From Ignavibacterium sp. (GTDB lineage Bacteria; Zixibacteria; MSB-5A5; GN15; PGXB01), in NCBI GenBank assembly GCA_020724775.1, contig DYGG01000001.1, forward strand, positions 1 through 64,000: DNA of 64,000 nt. The letters run 5' to 3'. The position numbers and the translations under genes were made by a program. This document shows, piece after piece, positions 16,085 through 24,759 of the stretch. Every line of letters starts with the position of its first letter. Position 1 is the stretch's first letter. Below the pieces are notes generated by a model. The model did no database searches and had not been told where the DNA came from. It saw nothing but the letters and a program-made list of their open reading frames with translations.

Positions 16085-18352
16085 CTATTGGCCCAGCATG
16101 AATCGCAGCAGCCGCTTGGTCCCCTCTTTGCCTTTCTCGCCGACTTCCATCTCAGGTCCGACACAAGAGGGGCAGCCCCCCTGGCAGGGGCAGTTTTCCA
16201 ACTGCTCCAGGCAGGCGCGAAAAAGGTCATCCGAAATATTAAAAAGTTTCTCCGAATAACCAACCCCGTCAGGAATATTCTCATAGATATAGATGGTCGG
16301 CAGTTCGCTGAAAGGGGAGCGGACCTGCGAAATAGAGCGGAGGTCGTGGGGGTCGCACATCACCCAGAGGGGAGCGATTTTTCCCAGAATATTCGCCAGT
16401 CCCCGCAAGGCGCCGCCGAAAGTCTCCCCTTCGAGACTCAAGCGAAACCGGATATCGCCGGGGAAGGCGTACCAGAAAGAATTAGTATGCAGTTCCAGTT
16501 CCGGAAGAGTAATAATACCGGAGCCGACATTTTCATGAGTATGGAATTTCACTTTCTTGAATAAGACAGTGACCATCGTGACCGTTACTTCGCCCCAGCA
16601 GAGAAGCGCCTCCCCGGAGCGTTTTTCATCCGCAGTGGAGAGGACTTTCAGGTCGGACTTGGTCTCGGCATCAGTGTAATAATCGACAGCGACCTCTTTG
16701 ACATACGCCTTTTTCCCTTCCCAGTCAAGAGAGGTAACCTGGTACTGGTTGGCATCATGCAGATAAATAGCCTCAGGATGAAGAAAAATCGGGGCGGCGT
16801 AATAGTCGATTTCACCGATGACGCGGTTGTTGTCGGTTTCATTAAGAATCACGAAGTTGTCGGGTGACGCGCTCCGGAGCGAGACCCCCTGCGCCGGATA
16901 TATTTCCGATGACCAGTGGTATTTGCCGCCGGTCTGACGAACCACTTTCTGATTCTCGAGATAATCGAGGATTTCCGATGTACCATCGGGGCGAAAATCT
17001 TCCTCCCGACGAAACGGCAGTTCAAAACTGGCGCATTTGATATGATTGGCGCTGATAATCAAATTGTCCGGGTCGATAATGCCCATCTCGGGAGTCCGTT
17101 TGAGCAGATAAGAGGTATGTTTTGCCAGGAATTGATTGATAGCGCTGCTGTTGGCGACAAAAATAGTAACGGATACTCCCGAACGGCGCCCGGCGCGCCC
17201 GGCCTGCTGCCAGACTGACGATATCGAGCCGGGATAACCGCAGATAATCGATACGTCAAGAGCGCCGATATCGATTCCAAGTTCGAGGGCGTTGGTGGAG
17301 ACGACCCCGATTATTTCGCCGCGGCGAAGCCCCTGCTCAATTTCGCGCCTCTGGTTGGGAAGATATCCCCCCCGATATCCGGAGACTTTAAAATTCTTGC
17401 CAAACGGCTCTTTGAACTTTTCTCTAAGGTACGACAGGAGAATCTCGACCTGAAGACGGTACTGGGCGAAGATGATAGTCTGAATCCGGTGGTTGATGAA
17501 GCGCTCGGCGAGCATCAGGGACTCATTGAGAGAAGATTTTCGAATTCCAAGTTGCCTGTTTATCACCGGCGGGTTATAGATAATGAAATGTTTTTCACCG
17601 GAGGGGGCGCCGTTTTCGTTTATTAGAGCGACTTTTCGTCCTATAATTCTTTCCGCCAATTCATCGGGATTGGCAATGGTCGCCGAGCAGCAGATAAATA
17701 TCGGGTTGCTGCCGTAAAATTCGCAAATCCGTTTTAGGCGCCGGATTACATTTGCCAGATGCGAGCCGAAGATGCCGCGGTAGTGATGAATTTCGTCAAT
17801 GACGACATATTGCAGATTCTCGAAGAGTTTAATCCACTTGGTATGATGCGGCAGAATGCCGGCATGAAGCATATCGGGATTGGTGACTACGACATGTCCG
17901 GCGGAACGAATAAGACGGCGGGCGGTCTGGGGAGTATCGCCGTCGAAAGTGTATGTCTTAATGTCAACGTCGAGTTTGTTGACCAATTCCATCAACTCCG
18001 CCAGTTGGTCCTGTGAGAGGGCTTTAGTGGGAAAAAGATAGAGGGCGCGACTCGACTGATTTTTCAGTATGGCATCAAGCACCGGTAGATTGTAGCAGAG
18101 AGTCTTTCCGGAAGCGGTAGGAGTGACGATTACAGTATCCTTCCCCTGGTGAATGGATTCAACCGCCAGGCGTTGATGCGAATACAGTTTTTTTACCCCG
18201 CGCTGTCCCAGGACTTTTGCCAGATGATTATCGATATATTCGGGGAAATCGGCGTAAATTCCATCGCGCGCCGGGAGAACTTCCCAGTGGGTAATATTCT
18301 CTCTGATAGAGCGGTCCGACTTGAAGTCTTCCAGAATTTGCAGGAGATTCAT
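16085..18352 (-). CDS. DEAD/DEAH-box repair helicase with DUF1998 zinc domain (MrfA/YprA/Hrq1-like)
   Basis: This 755-residue superfamily 2 helicase has motif I TPTASGKT, motif II DEIHHYRG and motif VI QQAGRAGRR in the N-terminal two thirds. The end of its C-terminal MZB/DUF1998 domain has a cysteine cluster CPCQGGCPSC (about residues 724-733). This is the layout of B. subtilis MrfA (YprA) and eukaryotic Hrq1, 3'-5' helicases that act on mitomycin and crosslink lesions. The partner nuclease MrfB is not adjacent. Instead the gene is last in a minus-strand run, 9 bases after a degenerate archaemetzincin gene. The family call is strong; the repair role here is inferred from homologues. Confidence 0.88.
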   Translation of the reverse strand: MNLLQILEDFKSDRSIRENITHWEVLPARDGIYADFPEYIDNHLAKVLGQRGVKKLYSHQRLAVESIHQGKDTVIVTPTASGKTLCYNLPVLDAILKNQSSRALYLFPTKALSQDQLAELMELVNKLDVDIKTYTFDGDTPQTARRLIRSAGHVVVTNPDMLHAGILPHHTKWIKLFENLQYVVIDEIHHYRGIFGSHLANVIRRLKRICEFYGSNPIFICCSATIANPDELAERIIGRKVALINENGAPSGEKHFIIYNPPVINRQLGIRKSSLNESLMLAERFINHRIQTIIFAQYRLQVEILLSYLREKFKEPFGKNFKVSGYRGGYLPNQRREIEQGLRRGEIIGVVSTNALELGIDIGALDVSIICGYPGSISSVWQQAGRAGRRSGVSVTIFVANSSAINQFLAKHTSYLLKRTPEMGIIDPDNLIISANHIKCASFELPFRREEDFRPDGTSEILDYLENQKVVRQTGGKYHWSSEIYPAQGVSLRSASPDNFVILNETDNNRVIGEIDYYAAPIFLHPEAIYLHDANQYQVTSLDWEGKKAYVKEVAVDYYTDAETKSDLKVLSTADEKRSGEALLCWGEVTVTMVTVLFKKVKFHTHENVGSGIITLPELELHTNSFWYAFPGDIRFRLSLEGETFGGALRGLANILGKIAPLWVMCDPHDLRSISQVRSPFSELPTIYIYENIPDGVGYSEKLFNISDDLFRACLEQLENCPCQGGCPSCVGPEMEVGEKGKEGTKRLLRFMLGQ

Positions 18353-18361
18353 GGCGGGAGA

Positions 18362-18904
18362 CTATCTTCTCTCAGCCAACTGGCGTTTGCAGATATCGCA
18401 GAATTTCTCCCCCTTGCCGTCGATATCCATCATATTCTGGCTGTAATAATTGACACATTTGGGATTGCGGCAACTGGTCATATCAAAAAGATGGGCAAGA
18501 AAGTGAACGGCTTGCTTGAAGAGACGGCTATAGACTTTCAATTCATCTTCCGGCAGACCGTAGAACTCCTGTCGAATGCGGAAGAGGGATGCCAGCGAGG
18601 TTCCGGCGACGGTATCGGCGCTGCCGATGATAAACGGTTCATCCGGCAGGTACAGGTCCTCTTCGCAGACACCAATCACGAATTCTTTCTGATTGGCTTT
18701 GATACGCTCCAGACGGGCGAGAATGACGCTGGCATAGAACTGCCCGCGGACGACATTAAACGCCTCATCAGGCATTTTCATCCCTTTGAGGATATCAACC
18801 GAGCGGCCGAAGATAGGTCCGACATTGGTGGCGAGACGGTTGACCATCATAAAGTCAACCTCTCCCAGCGGCACCACTACAATCTTCGCTTTCATAATTG
18901 CCAT
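18362..18904 (-). CDS. Archaemetzincin-like protein lacking the catalytic residues
   Basis: The 180-residue sequence follows the archaemetzincin pattern (HExxHxxGxxHC-x4-C...CxxC), but key positions are altered. Numbering from ATG 18904, His134 and His138 remain. The catalytic Glu is Phe135, the Gly is Asp141 and the third zinc-binding His is Ser144. The structural-zinc cysteines Cys145, Cys150, Cys169 and Cys172 are all kept. The N terminus KIVVVPLGEVD and the run FVIGVCEEDLYLPD are typical of the family. It is therefore probably a folded, non-proteolytic relative. GTG 18907 and ATG 18895 are alternative starts. It directly follows the zinc-ribbon gene and precedes the MrfA-like helicase gene, suggesting shared expression. 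Confidence 0.8.
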   Translation of the reverse strand: MAIMKAKIVVVPLGEVDFMMVNRLATNVGPIFGRSVDILKGMKMPDEAFNVVRGQFYASVILARLERIKANQKEFVIGVCEEDLYLPDEPFIIGSADTVAGTSLASLFRIRQEFYGLPEDELKVYSRLFKQAVHFLAHLFDMTSCRNPKCVNYYSQNMMDIDGKGEKFCDICKRQLAERR

Positions 18905-18907
18905 CAC

Positions 18908-19120
18908 TCATTCCGCCGTAAAGAATTTCTGCTTTGAACCTGACGGCGAGACTTTTACTTCCAATTTTCCGGCACAACGGGGACACCAGCCGACAAAGGC
19001 ATCCCCCTTCTTATTCAGATATATTCGAGCATAGACCCGACAGCATTTGAAAATGATTCCGATATGCGGACGGGCGGACTCATTAGGTTTCTGGGGATGA
19101 GACGGTCCGTCGGTCTTCAT
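18908..19120 (-). CDS. Small CxxC zinc-ribbon-like protein
   Basis: This 70-residue protein has two cysteine pairs, FKCC (about residues 25-26) and GWCPRC (about 46-49), separated by a short beta-like stretch YARIYLNKKGDAFV. This fits a minimal zinc ribbon. Its stop codon TGA is immediately followed by the GTG/ATG of the archaemetzincin-like gene, and it starts 7 bases after deoC, so it sits inside an operon. I recognise the pattern as a conserved hypothetical of this bacterial group but know no function. Nucleic-acid or protein binding is only a guess. Confidence 0.6.
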   Translation of the reverse strand: MKTDGPSHPQKPNESARPHIGIIFKCCRVYARIYLNKKGDAFVGWCPRCAGKLEVKVSPSGSKQKFFTAE

Positions 19121-19127
19121 GGGAAAT

Positions 19128-19796
19128 CTATCGTGCCGTCACCGGCCCGTACTCCTTCATAATTTCCACCGATGCCGAGGAGCCAATACGGTCGGCGCCG
19201 GCCTCGATCAATGCCATTGTGTCACCGAGCGTACGAATCCCCCCGGAGGCTTTGACTTTTATTTTGCCCCCCGCCGCCTGCCTGAGTCTCTTGACTGTCT
19301 CCACGGTGGCGCCGCCGAAAAATCCGGTGGCTGTCTTTACAAATTGCGCTCCGCCGTTTATCACCGCCTTAGTGGCATCGACCTGAGCGACCGAGGTCAG
19401 TTTGGGGGCTTCGATTATCACTTTGAGTACTACTTGAGCCGGAAGATTCTGGCGAACCTCTAAAATCTCCCTTTCCGCCCGGACGAACTCACCGGAGACG
19501 AGCCAGCCGACATTGGCGACCATATCGATTTCGTCAGCGCCATCCTCAATACCGCGAACGGCTTCAAAAACTTTGACATCAGTGCGATTGGCGGATAGAG
19601 GAAAACCGGAAACGGAAATAATCTTAATTCCGGTTCCGGAGAGTTCCTTTCGGGCAGCGGCAACCCAGCAGGGATTGATAGCGATGCCGAAAAACTGAAA
19701 TTCTCGCGCTTCACAGCACAGCCTTATGATATCCTCAAAGGTGGTTTCAGACTTGAGGATGGAGTGGTCAAAATAGCGGTTTAGATTATCAATCAT
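19128..19796 (-). CDS. deoC: Deoxyribose-phosphate aldolase
   Basis: This 222-residue protein cleaves 2-deoxyribose 5-phosphate to acetaldehyde and glyceraldehyde 3-phosphate in nucleoside breakdown. The TIM-barrel landmarks are present: the N-terminal FDHSILKSETT, ADEIDMVANVG (about 88-98), QFVKTATGF with the Schiff-base lysine (about residue 157), and VKASGGIRT with the second essential lysine. It is the usual length. It lies 34 bases downstream of deoB on the same strand, forming a pentose-phosphate salvage pair. Confidence 0.93.
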   Translation of the reverse strand: MIDNLNRYFDHSILKSETTFEDIIRLCCEAREFQFFGIAINPCWVAAARKELSGTGIKIISVSGFPLSANRTDVKVFEAVRGIEDGADEIDMVANVGWLVSGEFVRAEREILEVRQNLPAQVVLKVIIEAPKLTSVAQVDATKAVINGGAQFVKTATGFFGGATVETVKRLRQAAGGKIKVKASGGIRTLGDTMALIEAGADRIGSSASVEIMKEYGPVTAR

Positions 19797-19830
19797 GCAT
19801 CTCTCACGTCAATATATATGAATTATATGG

Positions 19831-21015
19831 TCAGAGGGTTGATTGCACAATATCTTTAAAAAAACTTTTTCCGGGAAAACTGCTGTCAATCCGGAAATTT
19901 TCGGCGACGGTGACGGCAATATCGGAAAATGTCTCGCGCGTCCCCAGGTTTCCCGCGACGTTTATCGACGGCGAAAATGCCAGAAGGGGGACATATTCAC
20001 GGGTATGGTCCGTGGAGTCGGTCAGAGTCGGGTCGCAGCCGTGGTCGGCGGTGATAATCAGCAAGTCGTCATTATGCAATGGGGCGATAAATCCGGGGAG
20101 CCACCGGTCGAAATCTTCGAGCCCGCGGGCGAAGGACGCAGCATCATTACGATGCCCCCAGAGCATATCGAAGTCCACAAGGTTGGCGAATATCAAGCCG
20201 CGACCGGTCTGGTCGAGTTCACTTAACAGAGAATCCATTACTTCGTTGTTATTGGCAGTTTTGACCTCTTTGGAGAGACCTTTATGTGCGAAGAGGTCGC
20301 CGATTTTGCCGATTCCGACCGTGGGGAATCCCATCGTGTGAAGGCTGTCAAGCAAGGTTTCGCGCGGTGGCAAGAGTGAAAAATCTTTGCGATTGGAGGT
20401 ACGGGCAAAATTCCCCGGCGCTCCTAAAAAAGGACGCGCGATAACTCTACCTACGGCATGCTCTCCTTTCAAAAGTTCGCGGGCTATCCGGCAGATTTCG
20501 TAAATACGTGCCGGCGGTATAATCTCTTCATGTGCCGCCAGTTGAAAAACGGAATCGGCGGAGGTGTAAAGAATTATCTCCCCGGTCTGAAGATGCTGCT
20601 CTCCCAGACGGGCAATTATCTCGATGCCGCTTGCCGGAATGTTCCCGATAGTCTTGACTCCGGCGCGGGTTTCGAATTCCGCCACCAGTTCGAGCGGGAA
20701 TCCGTTGCTGTAAACTGGGAACGGCTTCTCTGTAATTATACCGGCAATTTCCCAGTGTCCCGATGTCGAATCTTTCCCGGCGGAGCGCTCTGCCATTTTG
20801 CCGTAACATGATAACGGCTTCTCAATCGGCGGCACACCCGGAATTTCAACGATATTCCCCAGCCCTAACTTCTGGCAGTTCGGCATAGTGATGCCGCCCT
20901 GATTACGGGCGACGTTGGAGATAGTTGAGGCGCCCTTATCGCCGTACCGGTCGGCATCAGGAAGTTCGCCGACCCCACAGGCGTCAAGGACAACTATAAT
21001 TACTCTCTGGAACAT
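19831..21015 (-). CDS. deoB: Phosphopentomutase
   Basis: This 394-residue enzyme of the alkaline phosphatase superfamily interconverts (deoxy)ribose 1-phosphate and 5-phosphate. The N-terminal metal site VLDACGVGELPDA is at residues 9-21. SAGKDSTSGHWEI holds the phosphorylated threonine region, and the C-terminal metal site is DHGCDPTLTDSTDHTREY. It precedes deoC, so nucleosides freed by a phosphorylase elsewhere can feed glycolysis. No nucleoside phosphorylase or DeoR-type regulator is visible in the window. Confidence 0.95.
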   Translation of the reverse strand: MFQRVIIVVLDACGVGELPDADRYGDKGASTISNVARNQGGITMPNCQKLGLGNIVEIPGVPPIEKPLSCYGKMAERSAGKDSTSGHWEIAGIITEKPFPVYSNGFPLELVAEFETRAGVKTIGNIPASGIEIIARLGEQHLQTGEIILYTSADSVFQLAAHEEIIPPARIYEICRIARELLKGEHAVGRVIARPFLGAPGNFARTSNRKDFSLLPPRETLLDSLHTMGFPTVGIGKIGDLFAHKGLSKEVKTANNNEVMDSLLSELDQTGRGLIFANLVDFDMLWGHRNDAASFARGLEDFDRWLPGFIAPLHNDDLLIITADHGCDPTLTDSTDHTREYVPLLAFSPSINVAGNLGTRETFSDIAVTVAENFRIDSSFPGKSFFKDIVQSTL

Positions 21016-21130
21016 GTCAGAAATCTAAGAAAATCTTGGGATTGCCAAAAGAGGAAAATTAAGACGAGCGACAGAGATGTATCCTGGCAGAACCAGTGCC
21101 GCCTGGGTTTGCGCCAGACGGTGAATTGTA

Positions 21131-21976
21131 TTAATCGGTCCGTTCCGTTAAGATCATACTGCTGCTTCGCTTGCTCAAACTGCGGAACGGAATGGTCGCC
21201 TCTCCGGTCAGTTTGTTGCCGGCGCTCTCAACCTCATAGATTTCATCCTGCCGAACAATAGCGCCTTCCTTGTAGGCGAAATAGATGGTCCCTTTAGTCC
21301 TGGCTTTATCGAGTCGCTCTATCTCGGTTCCATTGGGGGTCGTTTTTCGATAAGGAAGTACCAGGCTGCCTTGATATTCGATTATAGCGCAATCATAACC
21401 GGCTTCCCGCGCCAGCGCCTTGAGACGATATATGGTCTCGACCTGGGTGGAGCCTTCATCTTTGACTATCAATTTAACTGTCTGACTCCAGGAGTACCCG
21501 GCCGTTACCGGAATATCGGGCAAAACCGGCAAAGCCTGTTCATAATAATTTTTGTAATATTCGAGCCATTCGTTGCCGTGGGGATTCTGCGGGAAGATCT
21601 CAAGAACTTTGCCGTTGGCGTCCATCAGATACTCCAGCGTCCATTTGTGGGTAACGGTATCGGCATCGGCAGTATCTTTCTTGTACAGATTGGGCTGACG
21701 GGAAACATCTATCAACCGGATTCGGGCAGTACTGCTGTCGGTGGCAGAGAGGACTTCTTCGGTAAGTTGGGAGCGATAAGTGAGATTACTGCTTGACACC
21801 AGGTTCTTGCCCTCATAGATGCGGCTGTCGCTCTTTATCTGGTTGCTGTATATTTTTTTCTGACCCGGTTTGAATTTATAAACGAGGCGAACTTCTCTGG
21901 TCTCCCGGGCGCAACCGAGAATCAGAAAAACGAGAAATCCCACCCCTATAATAGAGACTATCTGTCTATATTTCAT
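21131..21976 (-). CDS. Lipoprotein of unknown function in the sigma-factor operon
   Basis: This 281-residue protein has a lipoprotein signal with lipobox LGC (cysteine about residue 22). The mature part is beta-rich: it opens with VRLVYKFKPGQKKIYSNQIKSD and later has VTAGYSWSQTVKL, resembling DUF6263-type proteins that bind something in the envelope. It overlaps the anti-sigma gene by 4 bases and is the third gene after the ECF sigma factor. It is therefore probably a product or sensor component of that envelope-stress circuit. The function is not recognised. Confidence 0.65.
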   Translation of the reverse strand: MKYRQIVSIIGVGFLVFLILGCARETREVRLVYKFKPGQKKIYSNQIKSDSRIYEGKNLVSSSNLTYRSQLTEEVLSATDSSTARIRLIDVSRQPNLYKKDTADADTVTHKWTLEYLMDANGKVLEIFPQNPHGNEWLEYYKNYYEQALPVLPDIPVTAGYSWSQTVKLIVKDEGSTQVETIYRLKALAREAGYDCAIIEYQGSLVLPYRKTTPNGTEIERLDKARTKGTIYFAYKEGAIVRQDEIYEVESAGNKLTGEATIPFRSLSKRSSSMILTERTD

Positions 21977-22548
21977 AATGACCCCTCGCTTTCCGTCTGG
22001 TTGATGATTTCAACCATCAGAAGGTTACGGGGGGCAAGTCCGGGGGCGGAAAGAAGCAAGGTATATTCGACCTGAAAGTCAGGCTCGATAATTTCCCCGG
22101 ACCGGGTTGATTGGTTGTAGGTCGCTCTGCCGGAATCTTCTCCTGCATTTGAAGTGGCTGAGGGAAATCCTGTCCCCAGCATCCGTTCCAGGTATCTATT
22201 ATCCTCCAGAGAGAGGAAAAAGAGCGCCAGTGACGCCGCCAGAGGAATTGCCAATCTCCAGGGGAATTCACGTCGCTTTCTTTGTGGAGAAGCCGCAGGA
22301 TAAACGTTACTGGCGGCGCGGGTTCGCGCCTTTTCTAAGATTGTCTGCTCCAGACCGCTCCAGTATGACTCTCCCGGGTCGGGCGTAGGTAGCCCCCTCA
22401 GGGTGGTAACCAGTTTTCTTTCTTCCTGCACCAATAGGCGACAGGTGGCGCAGGCTGCGAGATGTTCTTCGAAATCTCTGGTATCGTTCAGCGAGAGATT
22501 TCCTGACAGGTAGTCAGTGAGATAGAACTGAACCTGACGGCATTTCAT
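21973..22548 (-). CDS. Zinc-finger anti-sigma factor
   Basis: This 191-residue protein starts with a ZAS-type zinc-binding anti-sigma domain: Cys3 in MKCRQVQFYLTDYLSG, then FEEHLAACATCRLL (the H-x3-C-x2-C motif). One membrane segment follows at about residues 93-110 (RLAIPLAASLALFFLSL), and a periplasmic tail. It should hold the ECF sigma factor encoded 9 bases upstream until a signal releases it. The operon order sigma, anti-sigma, lipoprotein supports this. Confidence 0.82.
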   Translation of the reverse strand: MKCRQVQFYLTDYLSGNLSLNDTRDFEEHLAACATCRLLVQEERKLVTTLRGLPTPDPGESYWSGLEQTILEKARTRAASNVYPAASPQRKRREFPWRLAIPLAASLALFFLSLEDNRYLERMLGTGFPSATSNAGEDSGRATYNQSTRSGEIIEPDFQVEYTLLLSAPGLAPRNLLMVEIINQTESEGSL

Positions 22549-22557
22549 CTTCTTTCC

Positions 22558-23124
22558 TCATTTCAGTTTTTTCCCGAGCCATTTGCGCATCTTGGCTCGG
22601 GCGACATGCAAGTTTGACCGGACCGTCGCCTCCGGACATCCCATGGCTATGGCGACCTCGGTCTTATCAAATCCCTCCACATCATGAAGGATTAAAGTCA
22701 TTCTCTGCTTCGGCGGAAGGCGGTCGATTGCCTGCGCAATCATTACCCCCAGTTCATCATCTTCAATCTCTTTATCCGGTCCGGCCGCTCCCATCGAAAG
22801 TTCCAACTGCAGGGGAAGGGTCATCTCCGTTTCGTCGTCAAGTGAGAGATGATGCCGGTTTCGTTTGCGGAGAAGGTCGATGGTGTAGTTGGTGGCAATG
22901 CGCAGCAGAAACCCGGTGAAGTAGCCTACCGTTCTGAGATTTTCCCTCTGCTCGTAAAGGCGCACAAAAGTCTCTTGCGTCACCTCGTCGGCATCGGCAT
23001 GATTCCCCAGCATCCGGAAGGCGAGAGAATAAACCTTTCTTTTATATCTCCTTACCAGTTCGGCAAAAGCCTCCTGGTCGCCGTTAATGAAACCTTTTAC
23101 CAGATCCTTAATATCTTTGGTCAT
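22558..23124 (-). CDS. ECF-type RNA polymerase sigma factor
   Basis: This 188-residue sigma factor has only regions 2 and 4. Region 2 spans about residues 10-85 (VYSLAFRMLGNHADADEVTQETFVRLYEQ) and region 4 about residues 125-182 (LPPKQRMTLILHDVEGF, ATVRSNLHVARAKM). They are joined by an acidic linker. It directs transcription of stress or envelope genes and is controlled by the membrane anti-sigma factor encoded next. The gene diverges from an MFS exporter gene. No Shine-Dalgarno-like sequence precedes its ATG. Confidence 0.92.
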   Translation of the reverse strand: MTKDIKDLVKGFINGDQEAFAELVRRYKRKVYSLAFRMLGNHADADEVTQETFVRLYEQRENLRTVGYFTGFLLRIATNYTIDLLRKRNRHHLSLDDETEMTLPLQLELSMGAAGPDKEIEDDELGVMIAQAIDRLPPKQRMTLILHDVEGFDKTEVAIAMGCPEATVRSNLHVARAKMRKWLGKKLK

Positions 23125-23195
23125 AGGGAGGACCCGGCATATTGACGGTCAACATTGTGACGATTTCTGTCTTAAAATTGTGCAAAATTAATTGA

Positions 23196-23224
23196 TTGAC
23201 TATCCGGCAGGCAAGTAATATTAT
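23196..23224 (+). promoter_or_regulatory. Promoter of the MFS exporter gene
   Basis: TTGACT (23196-23201), a 17-base spacer and TATTAT (23219-23224) form a near-consensus housekeeping promoter. The implied transcript starts about 40 bases before the coding region. Confidence 0.65.
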
Positions 23225-23271
23225 GGAACCTCGATGTCAACCTTTTTTTGGACAATAAGTTGTCAGTCTGA

Positions 23272-24696
23272 GTGCCTGCCGCGTTGGAAGACTTAAGCCG
23301 CTATAAATACAAGTCATTGTTGATTACGGGCCTGGCGACATTTCTCGGGACGCTTGATTCCTCGATTGTAAATGTCTCCCTGCCGACCATAAGCCGCGAA
23401 ATGGGAGCATCGGTTGACCTGGTCGGGTGGATAATTCTCTCATATGCAATTGCAGTAATCTCCTTTCTGATGGTTTTCGGGGCGGTCGCGGAGAAAAAGG
23501 GCTACCAGATTTCATATGTCTATGGTTTTCTGATTTTTGCCCTCGGGTCGCTTTTATGCGGCTTGTCCTCCAACATTTATTTTTTAATTGCAATGAGAGG
23601 GTTTCAGGGAATAGGAGCGGCTTTATTGATTGCCGTCGGTCCGGCATTGCTGACCCGCACCTTTCCGGAAAACGAACGTGGCCGCGGGCTGAGTATGATT
23701 GCAATGGTAGTCTCGACCGGGCTGATGCTTGGTCCGCCGCTGGGAGGATTCCTTATCGCCCTGGCCGGATGGAGGTGGATTTTTTTTGTCAATCTCCCCT
23801 TCGCGATTCTGGGAATATATTTTACGAAACGATATATCGCCGATTTTCCCATAACCAGTCCCGACCGGAAAATCAGTCTCCCGGGCGCGGCAACTCTTTC
23901 TCTGGCGCTGCTGATTTTGATGGCGGCGCTCTCCCTCTTCAGCCGCCATATTCTTTCGGAGTCAGCCCTTGCCGCGCTGAGCGTTATCTCCGTTCTTGCT
24001 TTCGGGATGTTTTTCTATTTCGAGGGGAAACCGCATACGCGTCTGATTGGATTAGAAATCTTCCGCAACCGCGTCTTTACTTTTTCCGGCTCGGCGATGT
24101 TCCTGGTCTTTGTATCGCTGTCGTCGGTAACCGTGCTTCTTCCTTTCTATCTGGAACAGGTACATCGTTATGACCCGGAAGAGGTCGGGTTAATATTGAT
24201 GATTCTTCCCCTTTGCGGTCTTTTTATGGCGCCGCTGGCCGGATATCTGGCTGATAAAATTCAGGCGCGCATAATCTCGACTCTGGGAGTGCTCTTGATG
24301 TTGGCCGGCATTTTGCTGGTGCGACGTCTTGACGACCATTCTACCTTAATGCAGATCATTACCGCTTTGTTATTTGTCGGGCTGGGGATGGGGCTTTTCA
24401 GCACCCCCAATACGTCGAGCATCATGGGAGCGGCAAAGAAAACACAACTCGGCTCGGCCTCAGGTATTCTGGCGACCATTCGCAGTCTCGGTCTGGCGAT
24501 TGGCGTCAGCCTGGCGATTGCGATTTTCGGTTACTATCAGAATCTCCATTTGAAAACAGGCGCCGACAAACTGTCATCTTTCATCGCGGCGTATCGCGAG
24601 GTCTATTTAATCATTTTGTTTTTTGCCGTGGGGGCTATTATACTGAGTTTAATCAGAGGACGGAACATACAGTCCGAAACCAAAGAAAAGCCATAA
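23272..24696 (+). CDS. MFS multidrug exporter, DHA2 (14-helix) family
   Basis: This 474-residue protein has about 14 membrane segments. The first helix carries LDSSIVNVSLPTISREMG, the DHA2/EmrB-QacA signature D1 motif. The antiporter motif C region GLMLGPPLGGFLI is near residue 150. Such proteins expel lipophilic drugs by proton antiport; the substrate here is unknown. The start is uncertain: GTG 23272 is used here, TTG 23284 is possible, and neither has a clear ribosome-binding site. No membrane-fusion partner (EmrA-like) is adjacent, so it probably works across the inner membrane only. Confidence 0.85.
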   Translation: MPAALEDLSRYKYKSLLITGLATFLGTLDSSIVNVSLPTISREMGASVDLVGWIILSYAIAVISFLMVFGAVAEKKGYQISYVYGFLIFALGSLLCGLSSNIYFLIAMRGFQGIGAALLIAVGPALLTRTFPENERGRGLSMIAMVVSTGLMLGPPLGGFLIALAGWRWIFFVNLPFAILGIYFTKRYIADFPITSPDRKISLPGAATLSLALLILMAALSLFSRHILSESALAALSVISVLAFGMFFYFEGKPHTRLIGLEIFRNRVFTFSGSAMFLVFVSLSSVTVLLPFYLEQVHRYDPEEVGLILMILPLCGLFMAPLAGYLADKIQARIISTLGVLLMLAGILLVRRLDDHSTLMQIITALLFVGLGMGLFSTPNTSSIMGAAKKTQLGSASGILATIRSLGLAIGVSLAIAIFGYYQNLHLKTGADKLSSFIAAYREVYLIILFFAVGAIILSLIRGRNIQSETKEKP

Positions 24697-24700
24697 GCAG

Positions 24701-24728
24701 TTGACAAATCATCTTTTCTTGATATTAT
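24701..24728 (+). promoter_or_regulatory. Promoter of the yicC-gmk-rpoZ-topA run
   Basis: A perfect TTGACA (24701-24706) and TATTAT (24723-24728) are 16 bases apart. The promoter starts right after the stop codon of the MFS gene and gives a leader of about 25 bases. Confidence 0.65.
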
Positions 24729-24759
24729 AACAGCCACATTTTTGGACAAGGCAGAAAAT

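Noticed and set aside
18149-18937. 262-residue open frame on the plus strand
   Set aside because: It runs antisense across the helicase start and the archaemetzincin-like gene; no motif or ribosome-binding site.
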